From Achromobacter xylosoxidans (GTDB taxonomy: Bacteria > Pseudomonadota > Gammaproteobacteria > Burkholderiales > Burkholderiaceae_B), in NCBI RefSeq assembly GCF_002192695.1, contig NZ_MTLG01000085.1, positions 44,568 to 108,567 on the forward strand: a DNA stretch of 64,000 nt, written 5' to 3'. This document shows positions 8,114 through 17,633 of this stretch, piece by piece. The position numbers and the translations under genes were made by a program. Every line of letters starts with the position of its first letter. The stretch's first letter is position 1. The notes under the pieces are model-generated. The model saw only the letters and a program-made list of their open reading frames with translations, was not told the DNA's origin and searched no databases.

Positions 8114-10504
8114 TCAGTTCCTCAAAGGCTTGCCGGTGTCGAGGGTGTGGCGGATGCGGGCCTGGGTTTCAGGCGTGCGCAGCAGCGCCACGAATTCCTT
8201 GCGTTCCACGGCCAGCAACCATTCCTCGTCCACCTTGGCGCCGGTTTCGACCTCGCCGCCGCACAGGGCGACGGCGGCGCTGCGCGCCACGCGGTAGTCA
8301 TGCGCGCTGATCATGCCGCCTTCGCGCATATTGACCAGCACCATTTCAAAGTTGGCGATGCCGTTGCGGCCCGCGACGGGAATGTCGCGCAGGCGCGCCG
8401 GCGGCGTGTAGCCCGCCTCGGCCGCGGCGCGGGCCTGGCCGATGGCGACGTACAGCAGCTCGTCCGGGTGGAACACGACGATGTCATGCTCGCGGGCGAA
8501 GCCCGTGGCGATGGCTTCCAGCGCGCTCTTGGCGACCTGCGCCGTGGCGATGGTCTGGAACACCGGCTGCAGATAGGGGAAGACTTCGCCCGGCGTGGCG
8601 GTCTTGGCGGCCAGCGCGGCGGCGCGGCCGGCGAACTCCTTGCTGCCGCCGCCGGCCGGAATCAGCCCGACGCCGGCCTCGACCAGGCCGACATAGCTTT
8701 CCAACGCCAGCACCCGGTGCGAGGCGTGCATCAGGAATTCGCAGCCGCCGCCCAGCGCCATGCCCTGCACGGCCGCCACGGTGGGAATCTGCGCATACTT
8801 GAACGACTGCGAGGTGCGCTGGAACTTTTCAACCGTGGCCTCCAGCATGTCCCACTGGCCGGCGGCGCAGGCCTCGGCGACCTGTTGCAGGTTGGCGCCC
8901 ACGGCGAAGGGCGCGTCATGCCAGATGACCAGGCCGTCGTATTCGCGCTCCGCGCGCGCCACCGCTTGCAGGATGCCTTCGAGCACTTCCGCGCCCAGGG
9001 TGTGGTTCTTCGAGGTGACCGAGAGGATGGCCACGCCGGCGTCGACCTGCGGCAGGTTCCACAGGCGCACGCCTTCGTTTTCCCAGATCGTGACGCCGCG
9101 CTCGCCGGAGCCTTCGCCGTGCACGCGCTCGGGGAACAACTGGCGGCGGTACACCGGCAGCGTCGAGCGCGGGCGCAGCTGGCCGGTGCGCGCGGAGTAG
9201 GAGCCTTCGGGCGCATGCACGCCGTTGCGGCCGGGTTCCAGCGCCCAGGCCGGCAGCGGCGCGTCGCTCATGGCCTGGCCGGCGGCGATGTCCTCGGCCA
9301 CCGCGGCGGCGATGGCCTGCCAGCCGGCCGCCTGCCAGGTTTCGAACGGACCCTGCGCCCAGCCGAAGCCCCAGCGCATGGCCAGGTCCAGGTCGCGCGC
9401 ATTGTCGGCGACGTGTTCGAGCTGCACGGCGCTGTAGTGGAAGATGTCGCGGAACAGGCTCCACAGGAACTGGGCCTGGGGATGGCTGCTGGCGCGCAGC
9501 GCGGCGAAGCGCTTGCCCGGGTCGCGTTCCTTGAGCAGGGCCGCGACTTCGTCGGCCAGCTTGCCGGCGCTGGGCGCGTAGTCCTGCGCCTTCAGGTCCA
9601 GCACCTGGATTTCGCGGCCCTGCTTGCGATAGACGCCGGCGCCGGTCTTCTGCCCCAATGCGCCCTTGGCGATCAGGGCGGAGAGCCACTCGGGCAGCTT
9701 GAAATAGCGGTGCCAGGGATCGTCCGGCAGGTTCTTGTCCATGGTGCCGACCACATGGGCCAGCGTGTCCAGGCCGACCACGTCGGCGGTGCGGTAGGTG
9801 GCGCTCTTGGGGCGGCCGATCTTCGGCCCGGTCAGGGCGTCGACCTCGTCGAACGCCAGGCCGAGGCGGGCCGTGTGATGCATGGCCGCCAGGATCGAGA
9901 ACACGCCGATGCGGTTGGCCACGAAGTTGGGCGTGTCCAGCGCGCGGATCACGCCCTTGCCCAGGGTCGAGGTCAGCCAGGTTTCAAGCTGATCCAGCAC
10001 GACGGGCTGGGTGTGCGAGGTGGCGATGATCTCCACCAGCCGCATGTAGCGGGGCGGGTTGAAAAAGTGGATGCCGCAGAAACGGTCGCGCAGGCCCGCG
10101 GGCAGGGCATTGGCCAGCGCGTCGATCGACAGGCCCGAGGTATTGGAGGCGATGATGGCGCCAGGGGCCACGTGCGGCGCGATGCGCTCGTACAGCGCGG
10201 TCTTCCAGTCCATGCGCTCGGCGATGGCCTCGATGACCAGGTCGCAGCCGCGCAGGCGTTCCAGGTCGTCGTCGTAGTTGGCGGGCGTGATGTAAGCCAG
10301 GCGCGCCGCGCCGGCCAGGGGCGCGGGTTCCAGCTTCCTCAAGCCGGCGATCGCCTTCTTGACGGCGCCGTTGCGGTCGCCTTCGGGGGCGGCCAGGTCG
10401 AACAGCGTGACGGGCACGCCGGCATTGGCCAGATGCGCGGCGATCTGCGCGCCCATGACGCCGGCCCCCAGGACGGCGACGTGTTTGACGACGAACTTGC
10501 TCAA
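8114..10504 (-). CDS. FadN-type 3-hydroxyacyl-CoA dehydrogenase/enoyl-CoA hydratase
   Basis: A 796-residue bifunctional beta-oxidation enzyme. The NAD-binding dehydrogenase comes first (AVLGAGVMGAQIAAHLANAG from about residue 8; IASNTSGLSI; FCGIHFFNPPRYM). The enoyl-CoA hydratase half is C-terminal (AVQGMALGGGCEFLMHASHRV, VGLVEAGVGLIPAGGG). This order is the reverse of FadB/FadJ and matches Bacillus FadN-like enzymes. The chosen start is TTG at 10504, reading SKFVVKHVAVLG after CAGGAG seven bases upstream; the longer upstream extension crosses the fadL terminator. A strong terminator hairpin lies directly upstream, so expression may depend on read-through or a local promoter. Confidence 0.92.
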   Translation of the reverse strand: MSKFVVKHVAVLGAGVMGAQIAAHLANAGVPVTLFDLAAPEGDRNGAVKKAIAGLRKLEPAPLAGAARLAYITPANYDDDLERLRGCDLVIEAIAERMDWKTALYERIAPHVAPGAIIASNTSGLSIDALANALPAGLRDRFCGIHFFNPPRYMRLVEIIATSHTQPVVLDQLETWLTSTLGKGVIRALDTPNFVANRIGVFSILAAMHHTARLGLAFDEVDALTGPKIGRPKSATYRTADVVGLDTLAHVVGTMDKNLPDDPWHRYFKLPEWLSALIAKGALGQKTGAGVYRKQGREIQVLDLKAQDYAPSAGKLADEVAALLKERDPGKRFAALRASSHPQAQFLWSLFRDIFHYSAVQLEHVADNARDLDLAMRWGFGWAQGPFETWQAAGWQAIAAAVAEDIAAGQAMSDAPLPAWALEPGRNGVHAPEGSYSARTGQLRPRSTLPVYRRQLFPERVHGEGSGERGVTIWENEGVRLWNLPQVDAGVAILSVTSKNHTLGAEVLEGILQAVARAEREYDGLVIWHDAPFAVGANLQQVAEACAAGQWDMLEATVEKFQRTSQSFKYAQIPTVAAVQGMALGGGCEFLMHASHRVLALESYVGLVEAGVGLIPAGGGSKEFAGRAAALAAKTATPGEVFPYLQPVFQTIATAQVAKSALEAIATGFAREHDIVVFHPDELLYVAIGQARAAAEAGYTPPARLRDIPVAGRNGIANFEMVLVNMREGGMISAHDYRVARSAAVALCGGEVETGAKVDEEWLLAVERKEFVALLRTPETQARIRHTLDTGKPLRN

Positions 10505-10516
10505 GGCAGTCTCCTG

Positions 10517-10566
10517 AAAAAATGCGGATGGCGGGGCGGTCCGGACCAGGCCGGGCCCCGCCATCC
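10517..10566 (-). terminator. Strong rho-independent terminator after fadL
   Basis: GGATGGCGGGGC (10526-10537) pairs perfectly with GCCCCGCCATCC (10555-10566). On the minus strand the stem is followed after three bases by six T (10522-10517). It begins nine bases after the fadL stop and ends next to the ribosome site of the downstream FadN-type gene. Confidence 0.85.
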
Positions 10567-10574
10567 GGGGCGGG

Positions 10575-11897
10575 TTAGAAGCGGGACGACAGCTGTATGC
10601 CCAGGATGTGGGCATTGCTGTCATAGGTGCCCGCGACGCGGCCCTTGGTCAACTGGCTGCCGGACGTGGTGTCGATGTCCGTCTTGCGCAGGTAGAGATA
10701 GGTGTAGCCCACGTCGAGCGTGGTGTCCTTGGTGGCTTGCCACTGCACGCCGGTCGAGAGCCAGTAGCGGTCGTTGTCCGGCAGCGAGGTCGGGCGGTCG
10801 GCTTCCTTGTAGACAGGCGACTGGTCGAAGGCGACGCCGAACTTCCACTTCCAGTTGGGCGCGAACTTGTAGTTGGCGCCCAGGGCGACGCGCCAGCTGT
10901 CGCGGAAGTTCAGCGGCAGCTCGTCGTCGCGTGCGCCCACGCCCGAGTTGCGGATCTTCAGGTTGGGAATGCTGCTCCAGCCGGTCCACGAGACGTCGCC
11001 CAGCAGCTCCCAGCGTTCGTTCAACTGGTGCGCCGCGCTCAGGATCAGGGTGTCGGGTAGGGACACGGTGGCCTTGGCGTCGAACGATATCGAGTTGCCG
11101 CGCGGATAGATGCTGGTGATGTCCGTGTCGCCCTTGGCCGTGTGCTTGATCTTCGAGCGGTAGGACAGGCCGATGCGGGTGTCTTCGGTGGGTTGCAGCA
11201 TGAAGCCCACGTTCCAGCCCCAGGCGTCGCCCTTGAGGTTCAGGTCGGCGTCGCCGGTGGTGCCCAGCGGCAGGCCGGGAACCGGCAGCACGGTCTTCTT
11301 CTTGTAATTGGCGTCGATGTGCTGCCAGTTCACGCCAAAGCCCATGGAGAACTTCTCGTTGACCTTGTAGGCGATCGACGGGTTGACGTTGATCGTCTTG
11401 ATTTCGAACTTGTTGGAGTGGTACTGGCCCACCCAGCCGTCGTCGTACTCGGTCATCAGGCCGAAGGGTGCGCCCACGCCCAGGCCGATGAACCATTGCT
11501 CGTTCAATTGCCAGGAGGCGTACATATTGGGCACCACGCCCAGGTTGCCGGCGTCGCCGCCGTTGCCGCCGGTCGGGCGCGATCCGCCCAGGCCGGTGCC
11601 CGGCAGGCCGGGAATGCTGGGATTGCGGCTGTCGCCGTTGTCGGAAAACTTGAACGACGGCTTGATCAGGTTGACGCCGCCGGACACGTTGAAGCCGGGC
11701 AGGTAGGTCATGCCGGCGGGGTTGTAATAGATGATGCTGGCGTTCTCCGGATTCGCCGCGGAGCCTGCATAGGCGTTGCCCAGGCCGCTGGCGTTCTGCT
11801 CCAGGAGCTGAAAGCCGGCCGAGTGCGTTGCCGTGGATGCGCCCAGGCCGACCACGAGGGCCGACAAGGTGCTCAGGGACAATGAACGTCTGCTCAT
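10575..11897 (-). CDS. fadL: FadL-type outer-membrane long-chain fatty acid transporter
   Basis: A 440-residue beta-barrel channel through which hydrophobic compounds, chiefly long-chain fatty acids, cross the outer membrane. Residues 1-27 are a signal peptide ending ATHSA|GFQL. The N-terminal hatch carries the family motif NASGLGNAYAGSAA...IYYNPAGM. The protein ends in LSSRF, the terminal Phe needed for barrel assembly. GAGGAGG precedes ATG 11897. A 77-bp gap separates it from the upstream FadJ-type gene, and a strong terminator follows, so it may be its own unit within the cluster. Confidence 0.92.
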   Translation of the reverse strand: MSRRSLSLSTLSALVVGLGASTATHSAGFQLLEQNASGLGNAYAGSAANPENASIIYYNPAGMTYLPGFNVSGGVNLIKPSFKFSDNGDSRNPSIPGLPGTGLGGSRPTGGNGGDAGNLGVVPNMYASWQLNEQWFIGLGVGAPFGLMTEYDDGWVGQYHSNKFEIKTINVNPSIAYKVNEKFSMGFGVNWQHIDANYKKKTVLPVPGLPLGTTGDADLNLKGDAWGWNVGFMLQPTEDTRIGLSYRSKIKHTAKGDTDITSIYPRGNSISFDAKATVSLPDTLILSAAHQLNERWELLGDVSWTGWSSIPNLKIRNSGVGARDDELPLNFRDSWRVALGANYKFAPNWKWKFGVAFDQSPVYKEADRPTSLPDNDRYWLSTGVQWQATKDTTLDVGYTYLYLRKTDIDTTSGSQLTKGRVAGTYDSNAHILGIQLSSRF

Positions 11898-11974
11898 GGT
11901 ACTGCCTCCTCGTGATGGATAGATGTCTCTATGGCACTGCCGGTCTTGTCGTTCCGGTTTAGGGTGTACAGGTC

Positions 11975-13933
11975 CTAATCGGCCTCAGCCGGTCTTATGC
12001 TTCGCAACGCGTTGCTGCTCTGGTAATGCAAGGGGCCGCCCGTGAATGGCGCGAACCCCGTTCCGAAAATCACGCCCGCGTCGGCCAGGTCGGCGTCGGC
12101 GACGATGCCCGCATCCACGCGCTCGCGCGTGGCGTCGATCAGCGGCTGGATCAGGCGCTGCGCCAATCCGGCGGGCGCGCCTGACTGGCTGGCGCCCTTG
12201 GCCGGCTTGCCGTCGCGCCAGGTGTAGAAGCCGCGGCCGCTCTTCTTGCCGAGGTCGCCGCGCGCCAGGCGCTCGGCCAGGCAGCGCGGCGGCTCGGCGC
12301 CGCCAGCAAGTTCCGCGCCTGCCGCGCTGGCGATGTCCAATCCCACGGTATCGGCCAGTTCCAGCGGTCCCATCGGCATGCCGAAGGCGACCATGGCCGC
12401 GTCCACGGCTTCGGGCGCCAGGCCCTCGTCCACGCTGCGCATGGCCTGCAGCATATAGGGCGCCAGCACGGCGTTGACCAGGAAGCCCGGCGCGCTCTTG
12501 ACCGGCAGCGCCAGCTTGTCGATCTGGCCGACAAAGGCGCAGGCGCGGGCTTGCGCCTCGCCTGCGTCGCCCTCGGCGTGCACGACTTCCACCAGCGGCA
12601 TCTTGGCCACGGGATTGAAAAAGTGGATGCCGACCAGCCGTTGCGGCCGCGCCAGGTCCGCGCGCAAGGCTTCCAGGGGCAGGCTGGAGGTATTGGTGGC
12701 GAGCAGCGCATCGGCCTTCATGCGCGGCTCCAGCGAGCGGTAGAGCGCGCGCTTGGCCTCGGGCTGTTCGCTGATGGCTTCGATGACGATGTCGGCCAGC
12801 GGCACGCCGCCGCCTGCGGGATCCGGAACCAGGCGGTCGAACGCCGCGCGCGCCAGCCGCGGATCCTTCAGGCGGCGCGAGAACAGCTGGGCGGCGCGCT
12901 TGATGGCGGGCGCGATGCGCGCCATGTCCTGGTCCTGCAGGGTGACCGTCATGCCCTTGAGCGCGCACCAGGCCGCGATGTCGCCGCCCATCACGCCGGC
13001 GCCGACCACGTGCACGTGGCGCGCGGGCGCGATGCCGGGCTGCTTGCCGTTGGCCTTCAGCCGCTCCTGCAGGCGGAACACCCGCAGCAGGTTGCGGGCG
13101 GTATCGGAGGAAATGATGCGCTCGATCAGCGCGGGCGCCTGCAAGGCGTTGCCGCCGTGCTTTTCCCAGATCTCGACGATGGCGGGCGCGGCGGGATAGT
13201 GGCCCAGGGGATCCTTGGCCGCGATCTGCTTGCGGGCGCGGCCGGCGACGATGGCCTTGAGCGGCCAGCGGTTGGCCCAGCCGCCGAAGCCGCGCGCGCG
13301 GCGCGGCGCCTTGCGCGACAGCACGGTCTGGCGCGCGGCGGCCAGCAGCAGGCGGGGCGGCACGCGCGCGTCCGCCAGGCCCAGCGCGGCGGCGCGGCGC
13401 GCGTCGGCGCCGCGGCCAGTCAGCATCATGTCCAGCGCGGCAGGCGCGCCTATCAGCCGCGGCAGGCGCAGCATGCCGCCCCAGCCGGGGAAGATGCCGA
13501 GCATGACTTCGGGCAGCGCGAGCGAGGTTCCGGGCTGGTCCGCCACCAGGCGATAGCGGCAGGCCAGCGCCAGTTCCAGGCCGCCGCCCAGGCAGTGGCC
13601 CTGGATCAGGGCCAGCGTGGGATAGCGCACCGCGGCCAGGCGGTTGAAGAGATTCCAGCCGCGCGCCACCAGCGCGCGCGCCTGTTCGGGCGTGTCCAGG
13701 CTGGCGAATTCATTGACGTCGGCGCCGACGATGAAGCCGCTGGCCTTGCCGGAGCGGATGACCAGGCCCGCGGGCGGCGCCGCGTCCAGCGCGTCCAGCA
13801 CCACGGCAAGCTCGCTCATGGTGTCGGCGGACAGGGCGTTGACCGCGCTGCCGGCGCGGTCGAAGGTCAGCCAGGCCAGGCCGTCGGCGTCGCGCTCCAG
13901 GCGCCAGTGCGCAAGCGTGTCCAGTGTCGTCAT
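11975..13933 (-). CDS. FadJ/FadB-type enoyl-CoA hydratase/3-hydroxyacyl-CoA dehydrogenase
   Basis: A 652-residue multifunctional beta-oxidation enzyme in the canonical domain order. The N-terminal hydratase has the oxyanion-hole segment SGFIVGADVNEFAS, the catalytic-Glu segments HCLGGGLELALACRYR and LPEVMLGIFPGWGG. The C-terminal dehydrogenase begins HVVGAGVMGGDIAAWC near residue 325 and includes TNTSSLPLEALR and GIHFFNPVAKMPLVEV. ATG 13933 overlaps the thiolase stop as ATGA, so the pair is translationally coupled. It is somewhat shorter than E. coli FadB/FadJ (about 715-730 residues). Confidence 0.92.
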   Translation of the reverse strand: MTTLDTLAHWRLERDADGLAWLTFDRAGSAVNALSADTMSELAVVLDALDAAPPAGLVIRSGKASGFIVGADVNEFASLDTPEQARALVARGWNLFNRLAAVRYPTLALIQGHCLGGGLELALACRYRLVADQPGTSLALPEVMLGIFPGWGGMLRLPRLIGAPAALDMMLTGRGADARRAAALGLADARVPPRLLLAAARQTVLSRKAPRRARGFGGWANRWPLKAIVAGRARKQIAAKDPLGHYPAAPAIVEIWEKHGGNALQAPALIERIISSDTARNLLRVFRLQERLKANGKQPGIAPARHVHVVGAGVMGGDIAAWCALKGMTVTLQDQDMARIAPAIKRAAQLFSRRLKDPRLARAAFDRLVPDPAGGGVPLADIVIEAISEQPEAKRALYRSLEPRMKADALLATNTSSLPLEALRADLARPQRLVGIHFFNPVAKMPLVEVVHAEGDAGEAQARACAFVGQIDKLALPVKSAPGFLVNAVLAPYMLQAMRSVDEGLAPEAVDAAMVAFGMPMGPLELADTVGLDIASAAGAELAGGAEPPRCLAERLARGDLGKKSGRGFYTWRDGKPAKGASQSGAPAGLAQRLIQPLIDATRERVDAGIVADADLADAGVIFGTGFAPFTGGPLHYQSSNALRSIRPAEAD

Positions 13934-15225
13934 GGGCGGTCCTCGTCCAGGGTTTCGACCAGCATCGCGCCGCCTTGGCCGCCGCCGATGCAGATGGCCG
14001 CCATGCCGCGCCTGGCGCCGCGGCGCTTCAGGGCCGCCAGCAGGTGCAGCACGATGCGGGCGCCGGAAGCGCCCACGGGATGCCCGATGGCGATCGCGCC
14101 GCCGTCGACATTGAGTCGGGCCGGATCCAGGTCGCCCCAGGCCGGCGTGCCGAAGTGCTCCTGGCAATAGGCATCGTCACGCCAGGCCGCGAGGCAGCCT
14201 AACACCTGGGCGGCGAAGGCCTCGTTGATTTCCCACAAGTCCAGGTCATTGAGACCCAGGCCGTGGCGTTGCAGGAGGGGCGTGGCCGCGTGCACCGGGC
14301 CCAGGCCCATCATCGCGGGATCGAGGCCGGCCCACTGGCTGTCGACGATGCGGCCCAGCGGCCGCAGATTCCATTTGCGGACCGCCTCCTCGGACGCGAG
14401 CACCAGCATGACGGCGCCGTCGGTCACTTGTGAGCTGTTGCCCGCGGTGATGTTGCCCCAGGGCTTGTCGAAGACGGGTTTGAGCTTGGCGAGCTTCTCG
14501 GGCGTGGAGTCGTCGCGCACGCCGTCGTCGTCGGGATAGAGCTTGCCCTGGGTGTCGATCAGCGGCGAGATCTCGCCCAGCGCGCCGGCTGCGCGGGCCG
14601 CCAGCGCGCGCGCATGGCTTTGCGCCGCATAGGCGTCCATCGCGGCGCGGTCGATGCCGAAGCGGGTGGCGACGTTCTCGGCGGTCTGCCCCATGGACAG
14701 GCCGACCACCGGGTCCGTCAGACCTTTGAGCAGGCCGATGACGGGCGCGAGATTGCGCAGCCGGAATCGGCCCAGCGCCGCGAGCTTGGCGCCCGCGCCG
14801 CGGGCGGCGTACCAGCTTGCCAGCCAGCGCACCATCTCGTCCGAATACAGCACCGGGGCGCGCGACAGCGCATCCGTGCCGCCGGCCAGCACCAGTTCGG
14901 AGCGGCCGGACTGGATGTTGGCGACCGCGGAATCCAGCGCCTGCATGCCCGATGCGCAATTGCGCATGACGGTCCATCCCGGCACCTTGTTGCCGCAACC
15001 CAGGCGCAGCGCGATGACGCGGCCGATGTTCACTTCGTCGGGCGAAGGCGCGGCGCAGCCCACGATGACCTCGTCCAGGTCCGTGGGCGCGTAGGGCTGG
15101 CGCAGCAGCAGGGCGCGGCCCGCCTGCACGGCGAGATCGCCGGCGGAGAAGGGGCCCGGGCCGGTGCGCGCCTTCAGGAAGGGAGTGCGGGCGCCGTCGA
15201 CGACGTAAACCGGTTTGAATGCCAT
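13930..15225 (-). CDS. Acetyl-CoA C-acyltransferase (FadI-type thiolase)
   Basis: A 431-residue thiolase, the partner of the FadJ-type enzyme with which it overlaps by four bases. C90 in VMRNCASGMQALDSA is the nucleophile. GGAIAIGHPVGASGARI has the active-site His, and AAICIGGGQGGAMLVE the second Cys. The length matches FadI (about 436) better than FadA (about 390), and it is clearly different from the thiolase at 6913, so the cluster carries two distinct thiolases. It begins 12 bases after the fadE stop on the same strand. Confidence 0.92.
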   Translation of the reverse strand: MAFKPVYVVDGARTPFLKARTGPGPFSAGDLAVQAGRALLLRQPYAPTDLDEVIVGCAAPSPDEVNIGRVIALRLGCGNKVPGWTVMRNCASGMQALDSAVANIQSGRSELVLAGGTDALSRAPVLYSDEMVRWLASWYAARGAGAKLAALGRFRLRNLAPVIGLLKGLTDPVVGLSMGQTAENVATRFGIDRAAMDAYAAQSHARALAARAAGALGEISPLIDTQGKLYPDDDGVRDDSTPEKLAKLKPVFDKPWGNITAGNSSQVTDGAVMLVLASEEAVRKWNLRPLGRIVDSQWAGLDPAMMGLGPVHAATPLLQRHGLGLNDLDLWEINEAFAAQVLGCLAAWRDDAYCQEHFGTPAWGDLDPARLNVDGGAIAIGHPVGASGARIVLHLLAALKRRGARRGMAAICIGGGQGGAMLVETLDEDRP

Positions 15226-15237
15226 CCGATTCCTCCT

Positions 15238-17586
15238 TCAGGCGGCCCTGCGTTCAGCCGCGGGGCTGCCCTGGTCCGCAGCGCGCAAGTCAAAGGGGAA
15301 ATCATCCACTTTGACTACCGTGTCGCGCAAGCGGTTGCGGCGTTTCACCACGGCATACTCCTCGGCGGTGATGCCGCCGATGGCGAAGGCGGCGTCGGCG
15401 ATGTCGCGCACATTGGCCTGCGGATTGCCGTCGAGCGCGCCGCGCTTTTCAAGCTCGCGGATCTTGGCTTCGATGGGTTCGGCGTCCAGCGTGGCGGCCA
15501 GGGCCAGTTCGATCGCGCCCACGGGTTCGGCCTCGGTCGCGGGCAGATGGCAGCCCGCGGTCAGGCGGTCGCGCGTCGCGCTCGGGTTGATCAGCAGCCG
15601 CGCCACGTCCTGTCCCAGCTGGTCCGACGGCAGGGACTGGGTGCGGCCCCAGGGGAACACCAGGCGGCGCAGGCTCCAGGCCACGAAACGGTTGGGGTAG
15701 TTGTCCAGTACGCCTTCGATGGCTTCCTGCAGCTTGAACAGCGCGTCCTGGATGGACCAGTGCGCCAGGGGCGCGTCGGCTGCCTGGCGGCCTTCGTCCT
15801 CGAAGCGCTTGAGCGTGGCGCTGATCAGGTACATCTGCGACAACACGTCGCCCAGGCGCGCCGACAGGCGCTCGCGGCGCTTCAGGCTGCCGCCCAGCAC
15901 CAGCATCGAGGTATCGGCCAGCAGCGCGAACGCGGCGCTGTAGCGGCTGAGCAGTTGGTAGTAGCGCTTCATCTCGGGTGCGACATCGGCGTCGATGCCG
16001 ACGAAACGCGCGCCGGTGAGCGCCGTGCCCAGGGCACGCAGCTTGTTCTTCGCGACAAAGCCCACGTGGCCCCAGAAGGCGCGGTCGAAATCGTCCAGGC
16101 CCTGCTTGCGGTCGGGCGACTGCGCAGCCTGCATTTCAGCCAGCACATGAGGATGGCAGCGGATCGCGCCCTGGCCGAAGATGATCAGGCTGCGCGTGAG
16201 GATGTTGGCGCCTTCGACGGTGATGCCGATCGGAATCTGCTGATAGGCGCGGCCCAGGAAGTTGGACGGGCCCAGGCAGATGCCCTTGCCGCCGATGACG
16301 TCCATGCCGTCGTTGACCACCTGGCGCGCGCGCTCGGTCACGTGATACTTGACGATGGCGGACACGACCGAAGGCTTTTCGCCCAGGTCCACCGCGCCCG
16401 CCGTCATGCTGCGCGCGGCGTCCATCATGTAGGTGTTGCCGCCGATGCGCGCCAGCGCTTCCTCCACGCCTTCGAACTTGCCGACGGGCGTGCGGAACTG
16501 GCTGCGCACGCGCGCATAGCCGCCCACCGCCCGCGTCGTCAGCTTGGACATGCCGGTGTTCGAAGAGGGTAGCGAGATCGAGCGCCCCGCCGCCAGGCAT
16601 TCCATCAGCATGCGCCAGCCCTGGCCGGCCATGGCCGGGCCGCCGATGATGAAGTCCAGCGGCATGAAGACGTCCGCGCCGCGCGTGGGGCCGTTCATGA
16701 ACATGGCGTTCAGCGGGAAATGGCGGCGGCCCGTGTCCACGCCGGGATGGTCGTGCGGCACCAGCGCGCAGGTGATGCCCAGGTCTTTCTTGCCGCCCAG
16801 AAGGCCGTCCGGATCGTACAGGCGGAACGCCAGGCCCAGCAGGGTGCACACGGGAGCCAGCGTGATGTAGCGCTTATCCCAGGTGACCTTCATGCCTATC
16901 ACTTCGCGGCCTTGCCATTCTCCCTTGCAGACGATGCCGCTGTCGGGGATGGCGGCGGCGTCGGAGCCGGCCCAGGGGCTGGTCAGCGCGAAGGCGGGAA
17001 CTTCCTCGCCGCGCGCCAGGCGCGGCAGGTAATGGTTCTTCTGTTCATCGGTGCCGTAGTGCAGCAGCAGTTCGGCCGGGCCGAGCGAATTGGGCACCAT
17101 GACCGACACCGCCAGCGCGGACGAGCGCGTGGACAGCTTGGTCACGATTTCGGAATGGGCATAGGCCGAGAATCCCAGGCCGCCATATTCCTTGGGAATG
17201 ATCATGCCCAGGAAGCCCTGGGTCTTCAGGTAGCTCCAGACCTCGGCCGGCAGGTCGTGGCTTTCCTGGGTGACGTGCCAGTCGTTGACCATGCGGCAAG
17301 CCTCTTCGGCCTGGACGTCGAGGAAACGCTGCTCGTCATCGCTCAGGCGCGGACGGGGATAGGCCAGCAGGCGGCGCCAGTCGGGCCGGCCGCGGAACAG
17401 TTCGCCTTCCCACCACACCGTGCCCGCTTCCAGCGCGTCGCGCTCGGTGTCCGACATCTGCGGCAGCACCTTGCGGTACAGGTTGAAGATCGGCGCCGAC
17501 AACAGGGCGCGGCGGATCGGACGCACGCCCAGCACGACCGCCGCCAGGAGCGCGACGATGACCAGAGCGAGGATGACTGCGTTCAT
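15238..17586 (-). CDS. fadE: Acyl-CoA dehydrogenase FadE, membrane-anchored
   Basis: A 782-residue flavoprotein that introduces the first double bond into acyl-CoA. An N-terminal hydrophobic helix (AVILALVIVALLAAVVLGV) precedes the dehydrogenase body. FFRGRPDW-like and YPRPRLSDDEQRFLD segments, the GFLGMIIPKEYGGLGFSAYAHS segment and ALTSPWAGSDAAAIPD are typical of E. coli FadE (814 residues). The C-terminal DUF1974-like extension (VLGGSLKRRERLSARLGDVLSQMYL) is also present. It follows the TetR gene after 47 bases and is probably the first enzyme gene of the operon. Confidence 0.94.
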   Translation of the reverse strand: MNAVILALVIVALLAAVVLGVRPIRRALLSAPIFNLYRKVLPQMSDTERDALEAGTVWWEGELFRGRPDWRRLLAYPRPRLSDDEQRFLDVQAEEACRMVNDWHVTQESHDLPAEVWSYLKTQGFLGMIIPKEYGGLGFSAYAHSEIVTKLSTRSSALAVSVMVPNSLGPAELLLHYGTDEQKNHYLPRLARGEEVPAFALTSPWAGSDAAAIPDSGIVCKGEWQGREVIGMKVTWDKRYITLAPVCTLLGLAFRLYDPDGLLGGKKDLGITCALVPHDHPGVDTGRRHFPLNAMFMNGPTRGADVFMPLDFIIGGPAMAGQGWRMLMECLAAGRSISLPSSNTGMSKLTTRAVGGYARVRSQFRTPVGKFEGVEEALARIGGNTYMMDAARSMTAGAVDLGEKPSVVSAIVKYHVTERARQVVNDGMDVIGGKGICLGPSNFLGRAYQQIPIGITVEGANILTRSLIIFGQGAIRCHPHVLAEMQAAQSPDRKQGLDDFDRAFWGHVGFVAKNKLRALGTALTGARFVGIDADVAPEMKRYYQLLSRYSAAFALLADTSMLVLGGSLKRRERLSARLGDVLSQMYLISATLKRFEDEGRQAADAPLAHWSIQDALFKLQEAIEGVLDNYPNRFVAWSLRRLVFPWGRTQSLPSDQLGQDVARLLINPSATRDRLTAGCHLPATEAEPVGAIELALAATLDAEPIEAKIRELEKRGALDGNPQANVRDIADAAFAIGGITAEEYAVVKRRNRLRDTVVKVDDFPFDLRAADQGSPAAERRAA

Positions 17587-17633
17587 TTTCTTGTCTCCGT
17601 GGAGGTTCTGTTCCGTCTGCGGGCGCGGGGCGC

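Noticed and set aside
8105..11119. A 1004-codon open frame on the plus strand opposite fadA, the FadN-type gene and fadL
   Set aside because: It spans three well-supported genes on the other strand. Its translation is rich in Arg, Gly, Ala and His with no domain, as expected from antisense reading of GC-rich DNA.
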